From Bacillota bacterium (lineage in GTDB: Bacteria > Bacillota > Clostridia > Lachnospirales > Lachnospiraceae): a DNA stretch of 64,000 nucleotides. The number at the start of each line of letters is the position of its first letter. Positions within the stretch are counted from its first letter, which is position 1. The stretch is taken from the NCBI GenBank assembly GCA_023390555.1, contig JAEWCQ010000014.1, positions 1-64,000 on the forward strand. Direction: 5' to 3'. The notes under the pieces were generated by a model. It was not told the origin of the DNA and made no database searches. It saw only the letters and a list, made by a program, of their open reading frames with translations. Both the position numbers and the translations under genes were made by a program. Positions 49,908-58,348 of the stretch are shown piece after piece.

Positions 49908-52900
49908 ATGTCAGAAAAGAACAGTAGCCTTAATGACTATGGCCAATTTATTACAGGATTAAAAATCAAGAGTATTCACGCTGATGAGCTAAAAGATTAT
50001 CTTGACTGTAAAGGTGAGGATTTAAAGAGCAATTCGGCAATGCTTACCAACAGTCTATTTTTACAGTACATGATGAAACATGGACTGAAATATGACAAAG
50101 CTAATAATTCAACAAATGATTGTATTATGATGAAATTTAAATATGGAACAGATGATATATCTAGTAGCAACTTGAGGGTTTGGTTCTACGAAAATACTTC
50201 AACTGTAAAATATAAATGCAAAAGAAAAAAGACAGATGATGGTCAACCATGTTATTTGAATCCTATAACATACAAGATGCTTATGCGTTCGCCTTCAAAA
50301 GCGAAAGAAGGTGATTGCCTGTTTATTAAAGAATCACTTTGGGAAACTGCTATAAAATGGTTATCTATCGACCTATTTCATAAAATGCCAACCACTAATG
50401 CAAATATTGTAGCTATGAGCGCATATATGACACTGCCAACGGCTACAATGGTTGCTACTATTCCGATTAGCCCAGAGGAGTTACTTATTGTAAAAGATAT
50501 AGAGAGTTTTTGTGAAGTATATGCTGTCTCAGTAAAATGCAAGGATGTTGAACATATACGACAGGTATTAGATTTTAAAGCAATGGAAACACAAGCAAAT
50601 GAATCGGGCTATACATTCTATAGGAAGAAACAAAGTCGTGATGGTCTAATACTGATTGAGAAAAAGGGAATGAAATCACTTGCTGATAAATTAATAGAGA
50701 TTGAAGATTTGAGTGGTATTAAAATTGATCTTACCCTAAACGAAAAGAATATACCTGATATAAAAGCAATGGAAAGTCCTTTGAATAGTGTTGGGTATTC
50801 ATTCTATAAAAAGAAATGTTCTTACAAAGGTTTCACGCTTATAGATCAGTCCGAAGATTCTGTAAATGAAAAAGGAATTACACCAATATATAAGGATCGT
50901 ACATATACAAGGAATGAATGTTATGTGGACAGGCATATTGATGAAAATGGTAATAAGCAGAAAATTAAAGTAAAAAACACAATTCATGATGGGATGGGGG
51001 TGATTGACCATTCTATGATGCCAAAAGGAATGGAAGGATTTATTTATTGCCGTAGTCTCATGAGCAAAATCTGTTTCTTTGATGGTGAAGTTGTTCAATT
51101 CTTTAAGGATAGATTTGGTGCTGAATATGATACAGCCACTGTAAAAGACATGTTTGGAAATGATGTAAAAGTAAGTAATATTCGTGCTATTACAACAGAT
51201 AATGGTGTTAAGTTCTTAAAATTCAAGGATTTGTTAGACGGAACTGAAATGACCATTTACAAGCACTGGGTTAAAAAGATGGAAGAGAACCAGAATTTAT
51301 GGGGAATCGTAAAGAGTGCGCATAAATCGAAATATGGTGATTTACAGAGGGGCAGTTATCAGATGTATGGAAGTTTACCAACTACTGATGATACAATCCT
51401 TAAACAGATAGCACAGCCAACCATTGATTATATTAATAGCCTTAAGACAGATGATGTAAAGTTTGCTGAGTATCTACGTGTAACTAATACAAGTTACTCC
51501 ATTAATAGTATGCTACTTGCTATGATGAATCATAGTGCTAATTTTGTTAAAACAGATTGGTACAAGACGCAGAAAACACAAATTATTCATGAATTAAAAG
51601 ACAGATCTGAACTTGGTAAACTATACCAGATAGCGGACAACCTTACAATTTGTGGTAATCCTTATGCATTGCTTCTAAATGCTGTCGGTGATGATTATAA
51701 AAATGACAAAACATTATTAGATATTGAAGATGGTGTGCAATGTTATACTGAGCATTTTAAAAATGGAGAATATTTGGCAGGATTCAGAAGTCCTCACAAT
51801 TCGCCCAATAATGTGATTCACTTGCAAAATCATTATCATCCGATTTTCAAACAGTATTTTCCACATTTGGGTAAAAATGTAATTGTAATAAATATGATAA
51901 ATACACCAACTCAAGATAGGCTTAATGGCCAAGATGAGGACAGTGATTTTGTATTTGTGACAAATCAACCACAGATGACAGAACTTGCTAAAAAGTGTTT
52001 TGAAGATTATCCGACAATAATAAATGAGATACCGAAACTGGATAGCGCATACAATAACACAATGCATGATTTTGCCATGATAGATAATAAGATTGCAGCA
52101 AACCAGATGGCAATTGGATGGAGCAGTAATCTAAGTCAGCTTGCATTAAGTTATTACTATGACAAGTTATATCATAATTTAGATACTGAAGGTGCAGAAC
52201 AGGATGGTCTAAAACAATATGAAGATATCTTTATTATAGGAAGTGTTCTTGCTCAAGTAGCCATTGATAGTGCAAAAAGGGAATATGAAATCAAACCAGT
52301 TTCCGAGCTTCTAAGAATATCGAGACTAGGATGTATGGGACTAGAAAAAAAATATCCTGCGTTCTACGCAGAAATTCAGAGATTAAAGGCCAAGAAGGAT
52401 AAAAAATACAAGTATGATGCTGAAAAATTGGAAGCACGATATGAGGAAATTACAAGTTCTATTATCTCAGAGTGTAAGTGTCCTATGCAGATTTTATCTG
52501 GAATCATTGATACCTATATATATGATGGAAGAGGTAAAAATCGGGGGAAAAGTCTTAAATTTGAGTATATGTTGCTAAAAGAGAAATATAGTAAAGATGA
52601 ATCAACGGTACAAGCTGATAAAATAGAAGCATTGATTGCAGAGTATGACAAACAAATGAATCAATTAAATACGAAAGATAAAGATTATACGGTACAAGCT
52701 GATGCCTTAACGAAAGGTCATATCCGTTATATAAAGCGTAAGTATAATATTGAGCCAGCAACAATGCGATATTTGATTCGCAGAGCAATGGGGTGGATGG
52801 TAGGAAAAGATAACAATACAAAGTACCAGAAGCGTCAATTGGTTACGTTATTTGCTTATGATTCTGAGATGTTTTTGAATTGTTTCAAAAAATTAAAACA

Positions 52901-52934
52901 AAAGAAAACAGAAAAAGTCTCGGAAGTGGCTTAA
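49908..52934 (+). CDS. Putative single-subunit RNA polymerase of the YonO/RdRP (two-barrel) superfamily
   Basis: 1008 residues from the ATG at 49908, seven bases after AGGAGG. Three ordered blocks match the double-psi-beta-barrel polymerases that include phage YonO and eukaryotic RNA-silencing RdRPs. DGMGVIDHSMMP (from Asp361) and GFIYCRSLMSK correspond to the first-barrel DGxG.I block. GFRSPHNSPNNV (Arg627) corresponds to the Arg-containing block before the catalytic loop. NGQDEDSDFVFVTN places three Asp at 676, 678 and 680, the DxDxD metal site. After it, AIGWSSNLSQLAL and AQVAIDSAKR resemble the RdRP GxISN and AVDFPK helices. Gly is replaced by Ser in the usual DxDGD. It would transcribe phage genes in the cytoplasm. 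Function is inferred from motifs only. Confidence 0.75.
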   Translation: MSEKNSSLNDYGQFITGLKIKSIHADELKDYLDCKGEDLKSNSAMLTNSLFLQYMMKHGLKYDKANNSTNDCIMMKFKYGTDDISSSNLRVWFYENTSTVKYKCKRKKTDDGQPCYLNPITYKMLMRSPSKAKEGDCLFIKESLWETAIKWLSIDLFHKMPTTNANIVAMSAYMTLPTATMVATIPISPEELLIVKDIESFCEVYAVSVKCKDVEHIRQVLDFKAMETQANESGYTFYRKKQSRDGLILIEKKGMKSLADKLIEIEDLSGIKIDLTLNEKNIPDIKAMESPLNSVGYSFYKKKCSYKGFTLIDQSEDSVNEKGITPIYKDRTYTRNECYVDRHIDENGNKQKIKVKNTIHDGMGVIDHSMMPKGMEGFIYCRSLMSKICFFDGEVVQFFKDRFGAEYDTATVKDMFGNDVKVSNIRAITTDNGVKFLKFKDLLDGTEMTIYKHWVKKMEENQNLWGIVKSAHKSKYGDLQRGSYQMYGSLPTTDDTILKQIAQPTIDYINSLKTDDVKFAEYLRVTNTSYSINSMLLAMMNHSANFVKTDWYKTQKTQIIHELKDRSELGKLYQIADNLTICGNPYALLLNAVGDDYKNDKTLLDIEDGVQCYTEHFKNGEYLAGFRSPHNSPNNVIHLQNHYHPIFKQYFPHLGKNVIVINMINTPTQDRLNGQDEDSDFVFVTNQPQMTELAKKCFEDYPTIINEIPKLDSAYNNTMHDFAMIDNKIAANQMAIGWSSNLSQLALSYYYDKLYHNLDTEGAEQDGLKQYEDIFIIGSVLAQVAIDSAKREYEIKPVSELLRISRLGCMGLEKKYPAFYAEIQRLKAKKDKKYKYDAEKLEARYEEITSSIISECKCPMQILSGIIDTYIYDGRGKNRGKSLKFEYMLLKEKYSKDESTVQADKIEALIAEYDKQMNQLNTKDKDYTVQADALTKGHIRYIKRKYNIEPATMRYLIRRAMGWMVGKDNNTKYQKRQLVTLFAYDSEMFLNCFKKLKQKKTEKVSEVA

Positions 52935-53131
52935 ATAAAGGGTTTATAAAATGTGCATAAGAAAGAGGGTAAAAAATAAATTTTATTCTCTTTTTTGCAC
53001 AAAAACTATCTTGCCATGAGTATAGTAACATTTGAACAAACAAAAAACAATATACAAACTAGACAAAATAAATTATACATTTTTATGCAATATTTATTGT
53101 TTCATAAATTAGGAAGAGAGGAGAAGCAACA

Positions 53132-53311
53132 TTGCAAGAGGAAGTAAGAACAAAGCTCAATGATTATATAGAGACAAATGGTATCAAAGCAAAATATATA
53201 TCTGAGCGGGTCGATATTCCAGATTACATTCTTTCAAGATTTAGGTCAGGTAAGATAGAATTAAATGGATCTAGTCTAAATAGACTGATTGAATATTTAA
53301 AAGTTAAGTAA
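53132..53311 (+). CDS. Small helix-turn-helix protein
   Basis: 59 residues with a TTG start at 53132, eight bases after GAGAGGAG. YIETNGIKAKYISERVDIPD and YILSRFRSGKIELNGSSLNR form a minimal Cro-like HTH. It follows the polymerase gene by about 200 bases and could regulate the replication or late genes. A shorter gene or chance frame is possible, but the HTH pattern and the ribosome site support it. Confidence 0.55.
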   Translation: MQEEVRTKLNDYIETNGIKAKYISERVDIPDYILSRFRSGKIELNGSSLNRLIEYLKVK

Positions 53312-53493
53312 ATTAAGCAACACCCAAAATGGTGATGCTAAAAATTATAATGGCTCACAAGGGTAAAGTTCCCCGTGGGTAACAGTAAATAGAATTTATA
53401 CTTCGAGTAGCTTTAGCTACGAGAAAAGAGTGTTGTTGCTTGCAACGACACGATACCAATGTCATAGACGGCAAGGGGGTATGTACATAATAG
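53312..53493 (+). other. Structured gap before the replication gene
   Basis: 182 bases with short stems: GTAGC-TTTA-GCTAC near 53405-53420 and GTGTTGTTGC/GCAACGACAC near 53430-53452. AAGGGGGT at 53473 is rather far (14 bases) from the ATG at 53494. These may affect expression of the replication protein. Confidence 0.35.
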
Positions 53494-54036
53494 ATGAATA
53501 GTAGTTGTGCAGAAGTAGAAAGAGAAATTATTGGAACGGTTGTTGATTCGGATGGTGTAATCCTTGATTATATTTATGCTGGTGATAGAGTCCTTCATAA
53601 AGATGAGAAAAAGCCGACGGATATATATTATTTAGATTTTAATAAGGATAAGAGCTTTGTTAAATTGTATGGTGGAATGACTGAATTGAAAAAAAGATTG
53701 AGTAATCCAGAATTTGCGGTTGCTATTTCGCTATCTGATTATGTTTGCTATGAAGATTGTATTCTCAGAGAAGGCGGTCATAAGAGTGGTAAAATCTTAG
53801 ATGTCCATGATTTGTGCATTAAATTGGATATGAATTATGAACAGTTAAGAAAATTAATAGCTTCACTTATTAAAAAAGGAATACTAGGTACACATAAAAC
53901 TGGTAGTGCTGATAATGCTAACATTCTTATGAAATCCATAACAGTTAATCCTTGGATATATACCAGAGGTTCAAAGGTTAATAAAATGATCTTGGGATTG
54001 TTTGAAAAATCTGGTTGGCAAAGTATTATGAAATAG
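53494..54036 (+). CDS. RepL-like winged-helix replication initiator
   Basis: 180 residues. The C-terminal half (about 95-175) is a winged helix: KILDVHDLCIKLDMNYEQLR, then KLIASLIKKGILGTHKTGS, followed by ITVNPWIYTRGSKVNKMILG and LFEKSGW. That order is typical of RepL-type initiators from Firmicutes plasmids and phages. Two 24-base direct repeats 300 bases downstream could be its binding sites. The start is less certain because the ribosome site is 14 bases away. A role in starting phage replication is inferred. Confidence 0.65.
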   Translation: MNSSCAEVEREIIGTVVDSDGVILDYIYAGDRVLHKDEKKPTDIYYLDFNKDKSFVKLYGGMTELKKRLSNPEFAVAISLSDYVCYEDCILREGGHKSGKILDVHDLCIKLDMNYEQLRKLIASLIKKGILGTHKTGSADNANILMKSITVNPWIYTRGSKVNKMILGLFEKSGWQSIMK

Positions 54037-54057
54037 TTAAGAGTATTGTCTGCGACG

Positions 54058-54152
54058 CTTGCTACACAAACTTTATTCCGCTTGCGCTCCATAAAGATTT
54101 GTGCATCTTTTTCGTAAGAGTGTCCTTGCGTATGCTGCGCATCCTGCAAGTC
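54058..54152 (+). repeat. Hairpin cluster after the RepL-like gene
   Basis: CACAAACTTTAT pairs imperfectly with ATAAAGATTTGTG around a GC-rich loop. About 20 bases later CTTGC, ATGC-TGC-GCAT and GCAAG form a nested stem. The block is GC-richer than its flanks and contains no coding frame. Confidence 0.45.
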
Positions 54153-54341
54153 CATCATACGAAAACATACGAAAACAATTTTTTTGATTTTTTATGTAAA
54201 ATGATTCGATAATGATGTAAATAAATTATTATAGTAACAGTAAAATAATTAAACTGTAATTGGTCACAGCAGACTAAGAGGTTTCTCCACCCCCAAAACA
54301 GGGTTCAAAGCCTTATAAAATAAGGGATTTTGACGTTTTTG

Positions 54342-54397
54342 AAATGGTACTATATTTCCCATTTTATGCCTTAAAATGGTACTATATTTCCCATTTT
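54342..54397 (+). repeat. Two 24-base direct repeats (iteron candidates)
   Basis: AAATGGTACTATATTTCCCA followed by TTTT occurs perfectly at 54342-54365 and 54374-54397, 32 bases apart (three helical turns). Each copy also has AAATGG facing CCATTT. The location beside the RepL-like gene suggests initiator binding sites; an operator role is the alternative. Confidence 0.7.
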
Positions 54398-54643
54398 GAG
54401 TTTTGAGGATTCAAAGTGAACAGTAATCATGTTATGGCGGTAACGCAGAATTGCGAAATCGTTAAATAACTACAATGCCACAGATTAGTGACTGCGAAAA
54501 AAATACAATTGAATATGAACTAAATTTATAGAGTCATACTTGTTTTGCATATAGCGAATGGGTATGGCTTTTATTTATTTTAAATTTTTCTTACATATTA
54601 GATGTGTAAGAACAAAAAAATTTCTTTATAGGAGGATTTCAAA

Positions 54644-55276
54644 ATGAAAATTACAAAACAGATTATTAAGACAACAAAGGTAAATTGTGCGGGAGTATAT
54701 GCTATTTCAGACGAGAATGGAACAGTGCTTTATATTGGTTCAGGTATAGAGTTGGGTGATAGACTCACTAATCACAGATGGAATCTTGAAAAAGGTAAAT
54801 ATGCCAATACGAGAAAGAAATATGTATTGCAAGATATCTTTGATAATGGAATTCTATATTTCACGGTGTTACATGAAAGTGTACATAGTAATGACGAGAT
54901 TAAGCATATGACAAAAAAGGAAAAGACGGATTTAGAGAAAGCGTTGTCTGTATTGGAACAATTGTACATTGAAATGTATAAGGATACTGCTTGCAATACT
55001 CAGCGCACAGTTAACAGATCAAGCGGATATAGCACAAAAGTGAGTACAATGAATCGAAGAATACTAAATATTGGTTCTCATAACCCAAACTGTAAATACA
55101 CAGAAGATTTGATTACTAATGTAATATATCTCAAAAATAAGGGATTAAAAGCAGGTAAGATTGTGGAACTGTTAAATGATATTGATGTACATATGTCACA
55201 AAGTTACATTTATAACATTGGCAAAATGAGATGGACTGATTTACAGGGCAAAAAACCAGGTTGGTATACTGAGTAG
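54644..55276 (+). CDS. GIY-YIG endonuclease
   Basis: 210 residues. The nuclease fold is at residues 14-110: GVYAISDENGTVLYIGSGIE is the GIY-YIG element (here GVY and YIG), followed by LGDRLTNHRW, where Arg is catalytic, and LEQLYIEMYKDTACNTQ with the late acidic residue. The C-terminal part (about 130-205) looks like a helix-turn-helix with EDLITNVIYLKNKGLKAGKI. It could be a free-standing homing nuclease or a phage nuclease aimed at host or rival DNA. It stands next to the origin candidate. The start follows TAGGAGGA. Confidence 0.78.
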   Translation: MKITKQIIKTTKVNCAGVYAISDENGTVLYIGSGIELGDRLTNHRWNLEKGKYANTRKKYVLQDIFDNGILYFTVLHESVHSNDEIKHMTKKEKTDLEKALSVLEQLYIEMYKDTACNTQRTVNRSSGYSTKVSTMNRRILNIGSHNPNCKYTEDLITNVIYLKNKGLKAGKIVELLNDIDVHMSQSYIYNIGKMRWTDLQGKKPGWYTE

Positions 55277-55398
55277 CCTTATCAGTCGAAAGCTGATTGA
55301 ACAGATAGGTATATAGGATATACCTGTGAGCTAATTGCAATAGTCAGGAATCCTATATACAGGCTATCATTTATATAAGGAAAGAGAGGTGTTAATGG

Positions 55399-55638
55399 TT
55401 GGAAGATAGAGAAAAAAAGCCATATAAGATTATTTCTAATAATAATTTGGTTCGGTGGCTAGTGGGTGAACGTAGCTACTTTTATGTTAGTAGATATAAG
55501 AATACTGAAACAGGAAAGATGAATACGGCATTCGTTCCATCAAAATTATTAGATGAACTATTAGAGATTTATTACGATGGCAGAGCGAATGGTTTATATA
55601 ACAATTATATAGCTAAGACAAGCCAGAAGGCAGAATAG
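55399..55638 (+). CDS. Hypothetical phage protein
   Basis: 79 residues with a TTG start at 55399, eight bases after GAGAGGTG; the nearby ATG at 55395 leads to an immediate stop. The product is basic and soluble (LVRWLVGERSYFYVSRYKNT). Not recognised. It lies in a string of small genes between the GIY-YIG and HNH nucleases. A short hairpin (AGGTATA and TATACCT, 55307-55325) precedes it. Confidence 0.5.
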   Translation: MEDREKKPYKIISNNNLVRWLVGERSYFYVSRYKNTETGKMNTAFVPSKLLDELLEIYYDGRANGLYNNYIAKTSQKAE

Positions 55639-55657
55639 AAGAGGAGGGAACTATATT

Positions 55658-55822
55658 ATGAGTTGGTTTTGGTTGTTTATTTTCATTGTAACTTATGTGG
55701 GCATTGATGATAAAGATAATAGTAAGCAAGAGCGTAAGTATGCAAAAATAATGTGTGCTTACTCTATGGTAGTAATAGTTGGTCATTGTTTGTGCTCACT
55801 CTTGACGTTCATAGCAGGATAA
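55658..55822 (+). CDS. Small membrane protein (54 residues)
   Basis: ATG 55658 follows GAGGAGGGA, 19 bases after the preceding gene. The product has two short hydrophobic stretches (WFWLFIFIVTYVGI and MVVIVGHCLCSLLTFIAG) around a charged middle, so it is likely a small two-pass membrane peptide. Not recognised. Its stop is four bases from the HNH gene. Confidence 0.55.
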   Translation: MSWFWLFIFIVTYVGIDDKDNSKQERKYAKIMCAYSMVVIVGHCLCSLLTFIAG

Positions 55823-55825
55823 GAT

Positions 55826-56137
55826 ATGCAGGAATGGGCGAAGAGATTCTATAACAGTAAGGCATGGAGACAGTGCAGAGAGAGTTACATTGCCAAGCGA
55901 GTGGCCATTGACGGTGGACTTTGTCAGACGTGCCACAAAGAGCCGGGATATATCGTGCACCACAAGGTATGGCTAACACCTGATAACATTACTGATCCAA
56001 TGATAGCTTTGAACCTTTCAAACCTACATTATGATTGTCACATCTGCCACAACAGGGAAAAAGAAAATGTAGATAAGCCAAGATATTATTTTAATGACAG
56101 CGGTGAACTGATTTTGTTACCGGACGATGAAGAATAG
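55826..56137 (+). CDS. Phage HNH endonuclease
   Basis: 103 residues of the terminase-linked HNH type. AWRQCRESYIAKR precedes CQTCHKEP, then IVHHKVWLTPDN and the late YDCHICHNREK, giving the zinc Cys pairs and the His-Asn-His active site. Such nucleases sit directly before terminase genes in HK97-like phages and assist DNA cutting during packaging. The next gene is indeed the small terminase subunit, after a 125-base gap without other features. Confidence 0.85.
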   Translation: MQEWAKRFYNSKAWRQCRESYIAKRVAIDGGLCQTCHKEPGYIVHHKVWLTPDNITDPMIALNLSNLHYDCHICHNREKENVDKPRYYFNDSGELILLPDDEE

Positions 56138-56262
56138 ATACGCCCCCATAAAAAATTATTTTGTAGGTGGCTCTAAGACCGATGGTGAGTCTCGGAGTAA
56201 CACACAAGTCATTTTCATAGAGGGTGTAGGTTGACATAATTACTGAAAGGAAGGTGAAGAAA

Positions 56263-56646
56263 ATGGCTTATAAAAAAACATACGATGATATGACCAAAGA
56301 TGAAATTATTAAAAAAGAGAAAGAAAAATTAAACGGAATCTACTTGAAAATGGAATCAAAAACAAAGAAATCTGTATCATCTTTAGTTGATGAAGCTGCT
56401 TTTATGTCTGCATCTTTGTTTCAATTGCGACAGATTATAAATAAAAAAGGATACACAGAAGATTATCAGAACGGTGCAAATCAAAAGGGTGTAAAGAAGT
56501 GTTCTGAAATGGAAATTTACATAAATCTATCCAAAAACTATATGACGATTATGAAGCAATTAACCGATCTGCTACCAAAACCAGCCACAGGAAAATCCGA
56601 TGAATCTGATGGATTTGAGCAGTTTGTTGGTGAGCGTAATGATTAA
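56263..56646 (+). CDS. Phage terminase small subunit (P27 family-like)
   Basis: 127 residues from the ATG at 56263, after AAAGGAAGGTGA. Charged N-terminal helices, LVDEAAFMSASLFQLRQII and the C-terminal MKQLTDLLPKPA match the P27 type of small terminases. It recognises the packaging site and works with the large subunit, whose gene overlaps its end by eight bases. Confidence 0.78.
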   Translation: MAYKKTYDDMTKDEIIKKEKEKLNGIYLKMESKTKKSVSSLVDEAAFMSASLFQLRQIINKKGYTEDYQNGANQKGVKKCSEMEIYINLSKNYMTIMKQLTDLLPKPATGKSDESDGFEQFVGERND

Positions 56647-58330
56647 ATATTCTCTTGACTCTAACCCAATCCGTGAATATTGGGAAAAAATTGAATCAGG
56701 TGAAGAGGTTGTTGGAAAAAAGATATTTTATACATATCAAAAACTTATTAAGGATTTGGATGATAAAGATAGTGAATACTTTTATAGTCCAGCCAGAGCA
56801 AATCATGCTATAGAATTTATAGAAAATTATTGCTGTCATATTAAGGGCGATCTTGGTGGTAAGACAATTGTACTTTCATTGTGGCAAAAAGCCATGATTG
56901 CAGCAGTATTCGGATTTGTTGACATTGAAGGAAACCGAAAATATCACCGCTGCATACTAATTGTTGCAAAGAAAAATGGTAAGTCAATACTAGCTTCTGC
57001 TATTGGTCTATATCTTATGATTGCAGATAACGAGCCAGGTGCAGAAGTGTATGCCTGTGCCACTAAGAAAGATCAAGCCAAGATTATTTGGGGAGTTGCC
57101 AAAAGTATGGTAGGTAAATCTCCAGCATTAAGAAAACGGATTAAGCGATTGGTCGGTGAATTAAACTGTGAATTAAATGATAGCGTATTTAAACCACTTG
57201 CATCAGATAGTGATAGTTTGGATGGAACGAATAATCACGCTGTTCTTTTCGATGAGGTACATCAATGGAAAAACGGAAAAGCGTTGTATGACATTATGGC
57301 AGACGGAACAATAGCACGAAGACAACCTTTGATTTTAATAACAACAACGGCAGGAACTGTTAGAAAAGATATTTACGATGATATATATGCAGATTGTGAA
57401 AAAATAATTAATGGTTATATAGGAATTGAACCTTACAAAGATGATAGAACCATTGCTTTCATATATGAACTAGATAAAAAGGAAGAGTGGAAAGATCCAT
57501 CATGTTGGAAAAAAGCAAATCCGAATCTTGGAATATCTTTTCAAGAAAAAGACCTTAAATATAAGGTAGATTTGGCAAGACAAAATAAAAAATTAGTTAA
57601 GGACTTGGTATGTAAATACTTTGATATGCCTGAAACTGGTTCACAGAGTTGGTTGTCATATGAAATTCTGAATAAAAAGCTGACCTATGATATTACAAAT
57701 ATGAAATTGTCGTATGCTATCGGTGGAATAGATTTATCGAGTACAACCGATCTTACTTGTGCAACTGTAATATTTAAAGTTCCGAATGATCCTGTGCTAT
57801 ATGTAAAGCAAATGTATTGGTTACCAGCAGATAGATTACAAGAAAAGATGTTAGAGGATAAAGTGCCATATGATGAATGGATGGCAGATGGTTATTTACG
57901 TTTATCTGAAGGCAACAAAATTAATTATAAAGATGTAACTGCTTGGTTTCTTGAAATACAGAATACATATGAACTGTATATATATAAGATTGGCTATGAC
58001 AGATACAGTGCTACATATTTAGTGGAAGAGTTACAACAGTATTTTGGAAAAATAACGGAACCAGTAGCACAGGGGGCGAGAACATTTAATATTCCAATGC
58101 GTAACTTTGAAGCAGATATGGAAAAGGGATTAATTAATTATAACGACAATCCAATTCTTACGTGGTGCTTGGCAAATTCATCTGTAACAATTGACACAAA
58201 TAATAATATGTATCTATGCAAAACACAAGATGTCACAAAGCGTATTGACGGAACTGCCAGTTTACTTGATGCGTATATTGTCTATCTTAATGACATGAAT
58301 AATTATAATACTATGGTAAATAGCCAATAA
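56639..58330 (+). CDS. Phage terminase large subunit
   Basis: 563 residues from the ATG at 56639, overlapping the small subunit gene. The ATPase has a Walker A-like VAKKNGKS (Gly114, Lys115, Ser116) and Walker B VLFDEVHQW (Asp205, Glu206). The C-terminal nuclease starts with GGIDLSSTTD (Asp365). This is the HK97/YmfN type. It cuts concatemeric DNA and drives it into the prohead. It is intact, so this prophage may still package DNA. Confidence 0.95.
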   Translation: MIKYSLDSNPIREYWEKIESGEEVVGKKIFYTYQKLIKDLDDKDSEYFYSPARANHAIEFIENYCCHIKGDLGGKTIVLSLWQKAMIAAVFGFVDIEGNRKYHRCILIVAKKNGKSILASAIGLYLMIADNEPGAEVYACATKKDQAKIIWGVAKSMVGKSPALRKRIKRLVGELNCELNDSVFKPLASDSDSLDGTNNHAVLFDEVHQWKNGKALYDIMADGTIARRQPLILITTTAGTVRKDIYDDIYADCEKIINGYIGIEPYKDDRTIAFIYELDKKEEWKDPSCWKKANPNLGISFQEKDLKYKVDLARQNKKLVKDLVCKYFDMPETGSQSWLSYEILNKKLTYDITNMKLSYAIGGIDLSSTTDLTCATVIFKVPNDPVLYVKQMYWLPADRLQEKMLEDKVPYDEWMADGYLRLSEGNKINYKDVTAWFLEIQNTYELYIYKIGYDRYSATYLVEELQQYFGKITEPVAQGARTFNIPMRNFEADMEKGLINYNDNPILTWCLANSSVTIDTNNNMYLCKTQDVTKRIDGTASLLDAYIVYLNDMNNYNTMVNSQ

Positions 58331-58348
58331 AAGGGGAGGTGGTTAAAA

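Larger units (their letters stand above)
54037..54643 (+). other. Gene-free candidate origin region
   Basis: 607 bases without a supported gene. A GC-richer block with hairpins (54058-54152) is followed by AT-rich DNA, a CCTTAT-AAA-ATAAGG palindrome (54311-54325) and two iteron-like repeats (54342-54397). The mix of hairpins, AT-rich DNA and iterons next to a RepL-like gene fits a replication origin. Confidence 0.5.

Noticed and set aside
54290..54330. GGGTTCAAAGCC resembling a tRNA T-arm
   Set aside because: No acceptor, D or anticodon stems can be built around it. The sequence is part of an AT-rich hairpin region.
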